This document shows positions 35,017 to 44,803 of a DNA stretch of 64,000 bases, piece after piece (within the stretch, counting starts at the first letter, position 1; every line of letters begins with the position of its first letter). A program made the position numbers and the translations under genes. This stretch comes from Thermoguttaceae bacterium. GTDB lineage: Bacteria > Planctomycetota > Planctomycetia > Pirellulales > Thermoguttaceae. Below the pieces are notes generated by a model. It saw only the letters and a program-made list of their open reading frames with translations, searched no databases and was not told the DNA's origin. The stretch spans positions 1 through 64,000 of the forward strand of contig JARKPK010000052.1 in NCBI GenBank assembly GCA_029975295.1. Reading direction: 5' to 3'.

Positions 35017-36849
35017 ATGCGACGCCGCGGCCGAGAGCTCCTCGGCTGCCTGGGCAAATGGTGGCTCTCCGTGGCGCTGCTTGTCGCAACTTATGCCTTC
35101 GTTTGCTTGGGGAATACGGCTGTCGTTTACGGAATTGTCAGCAGCAACGTCGATCCGATCTTCAACGGAGTGAACATCAACGAATGGGTTGGTGCCGAGC
35201 AGTTCTACGTCAACGGCTACTGGGGGCAGAGAGCCGTGATTGCCAACGTGGAGGCCGGGCACGTTTGGAACGGTCACATGACGCTGGAACACGTGGCGGA
35301 CTACATCAATCATTCGTCGATCGCCGCGACGCCCCCAAACTACGATGTGCATGCGACGGCCGTGGGACATGTGCTCGTCGGCCGGAGCGATCTGAACGTG
35401 ACTTTGGCGCCGGGCATCACGTTTACCATTCCCGCGCCCGATTCGTATTTCTACCTTGCCAGCGACAGCGCCGGCACGAACTATAATTGGTCGGCGTTCA
35501 CCGGGTTGGCCCCGATGGCGACGCTGTGGTCGTCGGCCCTGGCCACCGGCTTCTCGTCTGATGGATCGTTCAGCACGACCAACACGACAATTCGTTATGC
35601 CTATCAAACGGCGATGCAGCCCAACGCCTTCAAGAGCGGACAGGCGGCTCACGTGGTCAACAGCAGTTGGGGGTTCTCGGACCCGAGCGGTTCGGGCTAT
35701 ACCTCGCGTTTGGTGGACGGATTGGCCTATGCCTACGGCACTACGGTGGTTGTGGCTGCCGGCAACCACTTGGGCGCAATGCAACAGGTTACCGGGCCGG
35801 CCTCGGGGTACAACAGCATCGCGGTGGCTGCGCTGGCTTCCGACACCTCGACCCCGGCCTACGGCTCTGTTGCCGCCTTCTCCAACGCCGGCCCGAACGA
35901 CTTCTACAATCCGAAGACGAAGACAACGATCGCCGGGGTTCGCGCCGCGGTGGACTTGGCCGCGCCCGGCGCGAATATGACCTTGGCCTACTACGGCGGA
36001 ACGACGGGAAGCAACGCAGGCGGTACGGACATTACGTCGGGCAGTCCGTACTATTTTCTGGTCGATGCCGCTGGAACCAGCTTCTCAAGCCCGGTTGTGG
36101 CCGGGGGGGCGGCGCTGTTGGTTGATGTCGGGCTCGACATCTACGCCGGCAACAACGCGGCGGTGGACGGCCGGGTGATCAAGGCCGTACTCTTGAATTC
36201 GGCCGCGAAGACCGCCGGGTGGGACAACGGCCAGAGTCTGCTCGGCGGGGTGGTTACGACGACCCAGTCTTTGGACTATGCCGTGGGCGCCGGTGCGCTC
36301 GACCTGGGCAAGGCCTACGCTCAATACACTGCCGGCACAGGCGATGTGCCCGGCCTGGGCGGAGGGAGCGTGGCCTCGATCGGTTGGGACTACGGGCAGG
36401 TGAGCGAGGGGAGCCCGAACTGGTACAACTTGGGGTCCGTCGAATCGGGCAAACGACTGACAGCGACCTTGGCGTGGTTCGTTCATCGCTCGTTCACGCC
36501 CTTTCAGCTCGACGTGCAGTTCGCCAATCTCGACTTGGAGGTTTGGACGCTCGACGGGATTGGCTCTCCGGCCGCCCTGGTGGCTCAGTCGCAGAGCATC
36601 TACAACAACGTCGAGCATCTGCAATTCGATTTGCCCTACGCTTCGGATTACGCTTTGCGCGTGCTTTGGGCCGGTGAAGTGTACGATATGGGCGTCACGG
36701 CCAACACGGAGCGCTACGGCTTGGCTTGGCGTATCGAAAGCGCCATTCCGGTGCCCGAACCGGCCGCGGCAATGCTCGTTGCAACGGCTTTGAGCCTAAT
36801 GATCGCGCGCTTCGCGCTTGGGTTGCGGTGGAAGAAAATGCAACGCTAA
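35017..36849 (+). CDS. Secreted subtilisin-like (S8) serine protease with PEP-CTERM tail
   Basis: A 610-residue protein counted from an ATG that opens a signal peptide (LGKWWLSVALLVATYAFVCLG). Subtilase features: HATAVGHVLVGR (His112), the oxyanion Asn in VVVAAGNHLG (Asn250) and GTSFSSPVVAGG (Ser355). At the usual catalytic Asp position the sequence reads ANVEAGHVW, with Glu79 instead. A beta-rich domain (about 440-570) resembles the P/proprotein-convertase type. The C-terminus VPEPAAAMLVATAL followed by a hydrophobic helix and basic RWKK is a PEP-CTERM sorting signal, which implies exosortase processing and an envelope location. In-frame starts at 34861 and 34813 would add 52-68 residues of poor signal-peptide quality. 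Confidence 0.82.
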   Translation: MRRRGRELLGCLGKWWLSVALLVATYAFVCLGNTAVVYGIVSSNVDPIFNGVNINEWVGAEQFYVNGYWGQRAVIANVEAGHVWNGHMTLEHVADYINHSSIAATPPNYDVHATAVGHVLVGRSDLNVTLAPGITFTIPAPDSYFYLASDSAGTNYNWSAFTGLAPMATLWSSALATGFSSDGSFSTTNTTIRYAYQTAMQPNAFKSGQAAHVVNSSWGFSDPSGSGYTSRLVDGLAYAYGTTVVVAAGNHLGAMQQVTGPASGYNSIAVAALASDTSTPAYGSVAAFSNAGPNDFYNPKTKTTIAGVRAAVDLAAPGANMTLAYYGGTTGSNAGGTDITSGSPYYFLVDAAGTSFSSPVVAGGAALLVDVGLDIYAGNNAAVDGRVIKAVLLNSAAKTAGWDNGQSLLGGVVTTTQSLDYAVGAGALDLGKAYAQYTAGTGDVPGLGGGSVASIGWDYGQVSEGSPNWYNLGSVESGKRLTATLAWFVHRSFTPFQLDVQFANLDLEVWTLDGIGSPAALVAQSQSIYNNVEHLQFDLPYASDYALRVLWAGEVYDMGVTANTERYGLAWRIESAIPVPEPAAAMLVATALSLMIARFALGLRWKKMQR

Positions 36850-36882
36850 CGACCCGGTGGCCGACGGGGGTGCCTGCCGCCG

Positions 36883-39800
36883 CTATTCTCGTCCTCGGCT
36901 GCCCGCCACGGCCCGTTGATATTCCCCGATCTGCTCCAGCCATTCGCGCGGCGGCTCGAACCTGATGTTCTCGCGCAAGCCGCCTGGGGTGTCGGCGGTC
37001 GATCCGCCGCGCAACTCGGTGCCGCGGGGACGCACACCCAAACTGCGCAGGGCGTCGTCCAGCTTCTTCTTTGCCGCAGGCTGTTGCGGCCCGGGCTGAG
37101 CGGCCGAGCGTTGCAACTGCTCCCAGTGATCGAGGAATCGCCGAGCCTCTTCCGGCGTCCAGCCGAGTCGCTCGAGTAGGTCGGAACGATCGCGCGCCAA
37201 TTGATCGCGCAGATGCTCCAACGCCAGCGACGTTTGCCGGCGTGCGAACTCCAAGTTGCCCGCATCGGCGCCGGGTTCGCTTCCCGGCGGCAACGCGCCG
37301 GTTTCCGCCGGCTGACCGCCTCCGGCAGGCATTCGCGATGGAGTTCCTTCGCCGGGCTGTCCGGAGAACTGATCGGGCATGCCGCCGCCCTGCACGTCGG
37401 AGGCTGGACGCCGTGTGCCGCCCGTGGTGTCGGCTGAGTTGTTGAGCTGATTCGGCCCGACACCGTCGCCGGGTTGACGCTGCCCGGAACCGTTCTGTTC
37501 GCCTGGGCCGCGCATCGCAGCCGAACCATCCGAGGGCCTTCCTGCTGCCCGTTGGTCGCCCGGCCTGGCGGATAGTTCGCCCGGTCCCCGCTGATCCGAC
37601 TGCCCTTGACCGCTGGCAGAATCGGTGCCGGAGCCGGGCGCGCCTTGTCCGGGCTGCTTGGCCTGTTGTCCCCCGCCCTGCTGCCCGCCGCCGCTTTGAT
37701 CGCCGCTGGTTTGCCCTTGGCTGTTCGACTCCTTGTTGCTGCCGCTGGGCGAAAGCGGGTCGTTGGCCTTCGAAGGCTGGTTGCCCTGCGCTGCGCGTGG
37801 GTCTTTCGATCGCGTTTTGTTGTCGCTTTGCGGCTCGGGGCTGCTCGAAGGTGTTTGCGACGGTTGCCCTGCGCCGGGGGACTCATGCGGCTGCGTCATC
37901 TGCGCTTCTCGCCGGGCTTGCGCGTCGTCCGTGCTGCTCCGCTCGCCCGGCTGAGGGTTGGCCGTGCCTTGCATCGGCTGGTTCGACCCGGCGTCTTGTG
38001 GCTGGGAACCGTTGCGTTGACCCGATGACCCAGTGTTTGGCGAGGTGTCGGGCGGCTGGGCGCCGTTCGGGCCGCCCTGTTCATTCCGGCGGTCGGGCGG
38101 CTGATCGGCCGACGCCCCTGTTTGCCCGCCTGTTGCCGAGGGCGGCTTCTGATCGGCGCCCTTGGGCGGCTGGCCGGTGGCGCTACCGGGTGATGCCGAA
38201 GGCTGGCCGCTTCCGCCTGATTGATCGGGTTTCGGCCGTTGCGTCCCTTCGGGCAGTTGATCGGCCGCCCCGCTCTGCTGCTGTCCGTCGGCCGACTTGA
38301 CCGCCTGGCCCCCGCCGGTGGGCGATCCACCATTATCGTTCGGTTTCAGCGGCGGGCGATTATCATTCGACGCACCGGCTTGCCCGCCGGCATTGCCTTG
38401 CGCGCCCGGCTGTTGGCCTGCGCCGGTCTGCGGTTGAGACGGCGCCTGCCCCGGTTGCCCGCTCGCCGGGTCGTTCTTCGCTGCCGACGTTTGCCCGGCT
38501 TCATTGGGCTTAGGCGGTTGCGGCATTTCCTGTGGGCGATCGGACGGACTGCCCGTTGCGGGCTGATTCCCTTGGGAATTGTTCGGCGCACCGTTGCCGG
38601 CCGGCTGCTGATTCGCCTCGGGCTTCTGGCCGCGCGTGTCGCCTCCCACCTGATTGCCGCCCTGATCGTTCGAAGGCCTCGGCTGGTTGGGCGACTGCCG
38701 ATTCTGCCCGCCGGTTTGCGCCGGGGACGGTTCGGAAGGCGCGCCCTCGGGTGATTGCCCGTTGTTCTGCGAGTTGTCTTGTTTGCCTTCCTTCGGCTCG
38801 GCCGATCCGCCGTTCGATTGTTGCGCGCGATGCGCCAAGATGCGATCAATGGCATCACCGGCCTGACTATCGGGGTCGATCGGTTCGGGCACGCTCGATT
38901 CGTCACCGGGCTGCCCTGTCGCGTCCTTGGGATTCGCAGAGTTGCGCTGGCCGGGATCGCTATTTCCCGACGCCGCTTCGCCCGGCATTTGTTCGGCCGC
39001 ACCGGGGGCGGCCGAATGGGCGGAGTTCGCTTGCGGTGCGGCGTTGTCTTGCGCATCGGGCGGAGCCGGGCTGTCGCCTGCCGGCTTGGCAGCCGAATCG
39101 CCTTGGTTCATTGCGGGCGTGGGATCGTCTGCGGGCGTTGCGCCTCCGGCATCCGACGCACCGTTAGGACGCTCGCCCTGCCCGGGCTGGTCGGCGTTCG
39201 GCGCTGCCTCGGGACGGCGATCGGGGCGCGAGGCCGCCGGCGCGCCGACGATCATCCACCGCTTGCTTGTGGCGGCGCGGTTGGGCTGCGGTTCACGGTT
39301 GTCTTCCGCCTCGGCCCAGTAGGCCACCCGCTGTCCGGGGGCCAGTTTCAACGCGCGAGGCTCCAGCGCGATCTCGCCTTGCCACGGGCGGTTGTCTCCG
39401 GGCTGCGCGGCGGGGCGGTCGAGCAAAGGCGGGATCGCCAGTTCGCGGCCGTCTGTCTCGGCACGGACGGCCACCCGCTTCAGCCCAAAGTCGGGATCGC
39501 GGGCAGTCACCTGCACATCGAGGCGTCCGTCAAGGGGCACGACCGTCTCTTCTTCTTTCGGCGCGATGATCTCCACCTCAGGCGGTTCGTCGGGGATGAT
39601 CTCGATGCGATGCCTAATGGGCCGCGGATTCTCGCGACGGTCGATATCGACAAAGCGAAGTTGGTACGACTCGAATTCCGGACGATCCGGATCGGCCGAG
39701 CTTGCTCGCAACGTGAACCGCCCCGAGGCGCGGTTGCCGTTTACCTCCATGCGCAGGCCGGGCTTTCCGGTGCAATTCAAGTCGATCTCGGCCCGCTGAA

Positions 39801-40863
39801 TTTCATAGTTGGCCACGGCCTCGATCGTAACTTGGGTTCCCAGCGGCGCTCGCAAGTCGCCCTGGCCGATCGACGTCCGCGGGGGCAGGCCGGTGTACTT
39901 CGGGAAGTCGTAGCGAACCGATTCGACCGTAATGTCCGGCGCCACGCGCACGACCACGCGGTGAGTGTCGCTGCGGCAGTCGCCCGCGGAAAGGTGGTAC
40001 ACAATGTCCTGCTGCAACCCCAGATTACCCGGAGGCAACACGGCACGGCGGCGAACGCCGTCGCTGTCGGGCCGCAACGCGATCCTCTGATCGACGACCT
40101 TCCCGTCCGTCGTGCTGAAATGCAGCCAGGCTGATTCTTCGGGCTTCAGGCCGCGAACTTCAGCGGAGACTTCGACCTGCTCGCCCATGAACGATACGGC
40201 GTCGCCGGGTGCAACTTCGCTGATCGTTACGCGGGTGGGCGCAGCGATTCTCGCCCACGGAAAGAGAACGCGCGCCGCCGAAACAAGCGGGTTCTTCGGC
40301 GAAAGGAGCAGGTACAGGCAGAACAGCCCGACCGCGCCGGCGAGAATGTAGCCCCGACGCAGGGCGCTGTGCGTATCGGGTACGGCTTCGACGGGCGCCA
40401 CGGCGATGTCGCGCGCCGCCCGATCTTCAATCGCCACGAACACGACCGGAGCAACAACCTCACGGGCCCGACGCAGCATAAGAAAATTGACCAGGCTGTT
40501 TTTCAACGTCGGCTGACGCTGTTCGATCGAATGAGCCACGTAGATCGGGCTGATCCGCTTGGCAATGGGCGGAAGAACGTTCCGCCAAATATGGATGCCT
40601 GCGGCGGCAACCATCACCAACCACCAGACAACGCGCCCGAACCGCCCCAAGCCGCCGAAGACGAGCCAGTGATCGACAACGGCGGCCGCCAGCAACCAGA
40701 GAAGCACACCGACCAACAGCGCCAACAACGCCGAGGCCAACTCAACGCGTTGAATCTGCTTCTGCGTTTCGGCCAAACGCTGTTCGATGAACTGTTCGAC
40801 CGGGTCGGCCTCGCCCGGCGCCGTTGTGTTGGCTGGGGGCGGGGCCATGGTGCTGCTGGTCAT
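36883..40863 (-). CDS. DUF4175-like membrane protein with a 660-residue disordered region
   Basis: A 1326-residue protein. N-terminal helices are at about 40-70, 78-95 and 168-186 (LASALLALLVGVLLWLLAAA, WWLVMVAAAGIHIW, ILAGAVGLFCLYLLL). A series of beta domains follows to about residue 535 with an MPL-type bacterial Ig-like character. Residues ~540-1200 are low complexity (Pro, Gln, Gly, Asn, Ser and Asp). The chain ends in a helical domain (FARRQTSLALEHLRDQLARD). Planctomycete genomes often carry such a protein near BatA/MoxR-type genes; the function is unknown. GGGAG lies eight bases before the ATG and a consensus TATAAT lies on the minus strand at 41011-41016. It converges on the subtilase with only 33 bases between stops. 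Confidence 0.8.
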   Translation of the reverse strand: MTSSTMAPPPANTTAPGEADPVEQFIEQRLAETQKQIQRVELASALLALLVGVLLWLLAAAVVDHWLVFGGLGRFGRVVWWLVMVAAAGIHIWRNVLPPIAKRISPIYVAHSIEQRQPTLKNSLVNFLMLRRAREVVAPVVFVAIEDRAARDIAVAPVEAVPDTHSALRRGYILAGAVGLFCLYLLLSPKNPLVSAARVLFPWARIAAPTRVTISEVAPGDAVSFMGEQVEVSAEVRGLKPEESAWLHFSTTDGKVVDQRIALRPDSDGVRRRAVLPPGNLGLQQDIVYHLSAGDCRSDTHRVVVRVAPDITVESVRYDFPKYTGLPPRTSIGQGDLRAPLGTQVTIEAVANYEIQRAEIDLNCTGKPGLRMEVNGNRASGRFTLRASSADPDRPEFESYQLRFVDIDRRENPRPIRHRIEIIPDEPPEVEIIAPKEEETVVPLDGRLDVQVTARDPDFGLKRVAVRAETDGRELAIPPLLDRPAAQPGDNRPWQGEIALEPRALKLAPGQRVAYWAEAEDNREPQPNRAATSKRWMIVGAPAASRPDRRPEAAPNADQPGQGERPNGASDAGGATPADDPTPAMNQGDSAAKPAGDSPAPPDAQDNAAPQANSAHSAAPGAAEQMPGEAASGNSDPGQRNSANPKDATGQPGDESSVPEPIDPDSQAGDAIDRILAHRAQQSNGGSAEPKEGKQDNSQNNGQSPEGAPSEPSPAQTGGQNRQSPNQPRPSNDQGGNQVGGDTRGQKPEANQQPAGNGAPNNSQGNQPATGSPSDRPQEMPQPPKPNEAGQTSAAKNDPASGQPGQAPSQPQTGAGQQPGAQGNAGGQAGASNDNRPPLKPNDNGGSPTGGGQAVKSADGQQQSGAADQLPEGTQRPKPDQSGGSGQPSASPGSATGQPPKGADQKPPSATGGQTGASADQPPDRRNEQGGPNGAQPPDTSPNTGSSGQRNGSQPQDAGSNQPMQGTANPQPGERSSTDDAQARREAQMTQPHESPGAGQPSQTPSSSPEPQSDNKTRSKDPRAAQGNQPSKANDPLSPSGSNKESNSQGQTSGDQSGGGQQGGGQQAKQPGQGAPGSGTDSASGQGQSDQRGPGELSARPGDQRAAGRPSDGSAAMRGPGEQNGSGQRQPGDGVGPNQLNNSADTTGGTRRPASDVQGGGMPDQFSGQPGEGTPSRMPAGGGQPAETGALPPGSEPGADAGNLEFARRQTSLALEHLRDQLARDRSDLLERLGWTPEEARRFLDHWEQLQRSAAQPGPQQPAAKKKLDDALRSLGVRPRGTELRGGSTADTPGGLRENIRFEPPREWLEQIGEYQRAVAGSRGRE

Positions 40864-41483
40864 CAGTCACGCTCCCTCGGGATAGCGTTGCGGCAGGCCG
40901 CCGATTCAACCCGCTGCGCGGGGCCGTTTTCATAGGTTCCGCGGAGCTTGCGGCAGAACGCCGTGCCTGGGCTGCTGCCGGCGCATTGCGCAAGTCGTTG
41001 CCTTACTGGTATTATAGACGGGCCGGCGACTCTAAGGTTCCCGCCGAGGCCGATTTCTGCGCGGAATTCTGTGGTTTTCGCGGCCGTCTGGGCCGTTTAG
41101 AGCATCGCTTTGGGAAAAGCGGAACAGACGCGGCTCGCTAGCGGGGCAGTCGAGTCGGGCGACCGTGAGGATATGTCGGCCGTAAGGGGTGTCGTGACGC
41201 GGTGCCGAGCAACCGTAATCACTGCCGGGGTGCGGGGGCGGGCGCGCCGGCAAGGTTAGGGCCGTGCGAGGCTGCGGCTCGATGATTGCAAGGCTTCAGC
41301 CGGCAGGGCCGAAGCAAGACCGCGGGCCATGGCGATGCGAAAGCGTGCCTTCCGGCGGCTGGGCGTGCGGCAACGACGATCGGTGCAACTCTTTGGAAGA
41401 ATGCGGAGTGCCGCGGAACCTGCCACTGCGGTCCCTCGCCCTGCCAGTGGTTTTGCCGCCAACCTTCGGCAAGAACGACTCGG
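40864..41483. other. Intergenic region before the DUF4175-like gene
   Basis: 620 bases without a plausible gene; it carries the minus-strand promoter candidate at 41011-41040. Confidence 0.5.
41011..41040 (-). promoter_or_regulatory. Candidate promoter of the DUF4175-like gene
   Basis: On the minus strand a perfect TATAAT (41011-41016) lies 18 bases downstream of GAACCT (41035-41040). The GGAAC-like -35 is not a sigma70 consensus, so an alternative sigma factor is possible. The leader would be about 145 bases. Confidence 0.4.
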
Positions 41484-44132
41484 TCAGCTCACCGTGCGCC
41501 GACGCTGCGTGCGGATATGTGTGCCGGGCAGGGCCGAGGGTCCATCGTGCCGGAGCGTGATTGGGATCGTAACGTCCTCGTCCTCGGGCAATACGGCCTC
41601 GTCAGCGCCGTGGGCCAGCTCGGCAGTCGAGTGAACAGCCGCTGCCGGTTGAGTCGCCTCTTCCAGCAGCAATCCGTCATCGGTCGAAGCCGGAAGAAAC
41701 GCCGGGCTGGCGCTCTGCATTTGGCCGTGCGATGCCTCGGTTTGCTCGTCCGTCGTCGCAGCCTCAGAAGTGAGCGGTGTCGAACCATTCTTCCAGAAGC
41801 GGCGGGCCAGCGGGCTTGCCAGCAACGCGGGCAGCAACACCAGGTTGCCGATCGACGAAACAGTGAGCATCGTGAACATCAGGTAGCCGAACCGCTGAGT
41901 CGGCGTGAAGGTGCTCAGGGCGAAGGCGGCCAGTCCTAGGCCGATCACGCCCCAACTTTGGTAGATGGCCCGGGCGCAGTCTTCGTAGGCGAACATAATC
42001 GCCTCCGACTTCGACATCCCGCGTTCCTCGCCGTGCCGGCACCAGAGCATGAAGTGGATGGCGTCGTCGACGGTGACGCCCAATGCCACGGCGGGCACCA
42101 TCACCGTGCCGACATCGACGACAATTCCCGTCCACCCCATGAACCCGAAGACGATGGCCAGGGGGAAGAGGCAGGGAAGGATCAGAAGCAATCCGGCGAT
42201 CGCTCGCCGCAGCAGGCAGATGATGGCTATGCCGATGAGGATGAGATCGCCGACGAAATTCAGGGCCAGCCCATTGAGCATCGAGCTTTGGGCCTTATAG
42301 ATGAGCGGCACCAATCCCGTGTAAACCGTTTCGAGCCCCTCGACCCCTTTCTCGCGGTAGGCTTCGACGACCGGTTCGACCGCGGCGCGGATGTCGGTGA
42401 CAAATTGGCCGTAGTCCAGATCGTTCAGCGCCGCCACGCGCGCGCTGACGCGCCAGAGTTCCTCGTTGCCGTCGGCATAGACGTAGTCGCGCAGTTCTCC
42501 GCGATGCTTTTCGAGCTGGGTGATCCATGTGCGGCGCTCCAGCAGGCTGGGCTTCTTGGGCATGTTCGGCGCGAAGGTGGGCGCCGCCAGCGTGCTGCCG
42601 ACGTCGGGCAATTGCATCACGGCACGCTGAACGTGCGAAACGAGCACCATTCGTTCAAACGTGTCGAGTTTGCAACGCTCTCGATCAACGCGGATCACAA
42701 CTTCCATCGGCACCAGCGGACCGAGCTTGTCTTCCAACCAAGCGTAGTCCTTGATGATGCGCGCTTCGGGCGAGAAAAGCCGCATCAACTTGACCGACGT
42801 CTCCGTCTTCAGCACGCCGTAACCGCCCACAATCATCAGCAAGATGCAAGCCGCCGCCACCGGGATGTTGTGGCGAATGATGAAATTGCCCACATGGCGC
42901 CAGCGAGGCGAAAGGCCCGGATCGAATCGGGTTTCGCGCGGGGCTGCGATATTCTTCAGCGGAACCAAGTGCAACAACGACGGCACGTAGAGAATGACGA
43001 CGAAGAAACTGATCACTACGCCGATTGCGGAGAACAATCCGAACATGCGAATCGGCATCAGATCGGTGATGCACATCGAGAGCAAACCGATTCCCGTGGT
43101 GCCCGAAGCCAACGCCAGTGGAATCCAGGCGTTGCGCGCGGTGATATCCGGCGCGTTCTCGAACCCATGTTGACGAACGGTGTCGCGGTAGTAGTTCGCC
43201 AAATGGATCGCGCCCGACGCGGCGGCCACGTAAACCAGCGACGGCATCGAGAGCATGATGGCGTTCATGGAAACGCCGCTGACGGCCACGGCGAACATCG
43301 CCAGGCCGGCCGTCATGATCGCCGACGAGAAAACCATGCCGGTCAGCGACCAACTGCGCAGGCACCACCAAGACATCAGTAGGCCGACAATCGCCGACAC
43401 GCCTGCCAGGCGCATCAGCGACTTTTCGCCCTCTTGGTCGATCGAAACATTGTCCACCGGCGGGCCGCCCAGGTGGAGTTTGTCGCGCGGGATGGCGCAC
43501 TGGGTTTCCGCGACTTGATAGACGTGCTCAACCAGTGCGTGGAGGAACTTCTTGTTGGGATTGATTCCCAACGCTTCCGCCTCGCGGAAGAGTTCGGAAC
43601 GCCGGCCGAGCAGCTTGTCGATCAGCGACGGCGCGGCCCGCTTGCGATACGATTCCCAAATCGCTTCCGAGTTCTGGTCAACGCTGACAATCGCGCAGGT
43701 CTGGTTTCCGTCGCGGCCGATGACGATGCCGCGGAGCCGATCGATGGCCTGCTCGCGGGTGAGGCCCTGCTTCTCGACGAGTTGATCGACCAACTGTTTG
43801 CCGGTGATGGCTTTGGCGAAGAACCGCGCCTTGGCCGTGGCGGGCCGCCAGTCTTCCTCAACCGGCGGAACGAGCTTCTGCACGAAAAGCTCCAGGGCGG
43901 TGCTGTCCAGCGTGCAGCCCTCCCAACTGGCCAGCACGAACATGTCGCTGGGGAAAATATTGCGATACCACTCGAAGGTGGTCGTCTCTTCGTAGCCTTC
44001 GGGCAGCCATTCTTTGATGTCGTTGTGGTTGCTCATCATGGCGCGGCGCGTGCCGGCGAGCATCAACGGCATAAGAAAGAACAAGCCCATCAAAATGAGC
44101 ATGTGATGGCGCGAGAAGAACGACGACTTCAT
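41484..44132 (-). CDS. MMPL/RND-superfamily transporter
   Basis: An 882-residue protein with the MMPL layout: a first helix (HHMLILMGLFFLMPLMLA), a ~200-residue periplasmic domain, five helices containing MMLSMPSLVYVAAASGAIHLANYYRD-like features (conserved between about 285 and 345), a second periplasmic domain and a second helix bundle (near 640-780). MMPL proteins export lipids, hopanoids or lipopeptides using the proton-motive force. GGAGG precedes the ATG. It is the next gene after the ABC permeases on the same strand, but 671 bases away. The C-terminal ~90 residues are acidic and soluble. The family member and cargo are not determined. Confidence 0.88.
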   Translation of the reverse strand: MKSSFFSRHHMLILMGLFFLMPLMLAGTRRAMMSNHNDIKEWLPEGYEETTTFEWYRNIFPSDMFVLASWEGCTLDSTALELFVQKLVPPVEEDWRPATAKARFFAKAITGKQLVDQLVEKQGLTREQAIDRLRGIVIGRDGNQTCAIVSVDQNSEAIWESYRKRAAPSLIDKLLGRRSELFREAEALGINPNKKFLHALVEHVYQVAETQCAIPRDKLHLGGPPVDNVSIDQEGEKSLMRLAGVSAIVGLLMSWWCLRSWSLTGMVFSSAIMTAGLAMFAVAVSGVSMNAIMLSMPSLVYVAAASGAIHLANYYRDTVRQHGFENAPDITARNAWIPLALASGTTGIGLLSMCITDLMPIRMFGLFSAIGVVISFFVVILYVPSLLHLVPLKNIAAPRETRFDPGLSPRWRHVGNFIIRHNIPVAAACILLMIVGGYGVLKTETSVKLMRLFSPEARIIKDYAWLEDKLGPLVPMEVVIRVDRERCKLDTFERMVLVSHVQRAVMQLPDVGSTLAAPTFAPNMPKKPSLLERRTWITQLEKHRGELRDYVYADGNEELWRVSARVAALNDLDYGQFVTDIRAAVEPVVEAYREKGVEGLETVYTGLVPLIYKAQSSMLNGLALNFVGDLILIGIAIICLLRRAIAGLLLILPCLFPLAIVFGFMGWTGIVVDVGTVMVPAVALGVTVDDAIHFMLWCRHGEERGMSKSEAIMFAYEDCARAIYQSWGVIGLGLAAFALSTFTPTQRFGYLMFTMLTVSSIGNLVLLPALLASPLARRFWKNGSTPLTSEAATTDEQTEASHGQMQSASPAFLPASTDDGLLLEEATQPAAAVHSTAELAHGADEAVLPEDEDVTIPITLRHDGPSALPGTHIRTQRRRTVS

Positions 44133-44803
44133 GAACGATCATCCTCCGAGTCGGAGAGCCGGCTCCGAAGAACCGCGGCCCTGGCGACGAGGTCTATCGG
44201 TTTCGCATGCAAACAGTTGTCCGAATTGGCGGTGCGCTCGGCGAGCAGGCGGCGACAGATGGCAGCCGCTTCTCCATGAACCGGAGCTTCCGGCAGGGCG
44301 ACACCCCCGCCCGCCTCGAACCAACATCGCGTTTTCCCACCCCTGCCTCCGAGCCGGGAATCGATCGCCCGCAACGCCGCGGAAAGCGGCAGCGCAGGGC
44401 TTTTCGCCGGTCCCCGTCTTCTGAGGCGGCAGGCGTCGCAATTCGTTCAATAGCGGCCTTACGCCGCCGCAAGCGACCCGAGCGAGAAGCCATTCGAATA
44501 CCTCGGCGGCTGCCGCTCACGGCCGATTCTGCGACTGCGCGGGATCATTCGGTACGAGCCGCGGGCCTGCTCTTATTGCTCATCGGCGGAATATCCCTCC
44601 GAAACGAACACAATCGGCATGTTCCGCCAGAGAGACGCGAGTGAGAACAAGACAGATTTCCCAATCGCCGCAAACTACCTGTCTTGTGACTTCTGTTCTG
44701 GGGGCTTGGCGGGAGTGGCCGGATGCGACGCACCGGACCCGTCAACGGACCTCGATGCGTCGAGAATTGAGTCGGGATGGTCGAATCGACGGCAGAGGTT
44801 GAA
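44133..44803. other. Gap between MMPL gene and ABC permease
   Basis: 671 bases without a plausible gene. It contains the inverted repeat at 44647-44687; no convincing promoter for the MMPL gene was found. Confidence 0.5.
44647..44687 (-). repeat. Perfect 9-base inverted repeat
   Basis: ACAAGACAG (44647-44655) and CTGTCTTGT (44679-44687) with a 23-base spacer, about 120 bases past the permease stop. It could be an operator or a weak transcription-end structure; no T run follows. Confidence 0.3.

Noticed and set aside
37255-39245. Repetitive look suggesting a CRISPR or minisatellite
   Set aside because: The repetition comes from Pro/Gln/Gly/Asn/Ser codons inside a single continuous frame; there is no regular repeat-spacer length.
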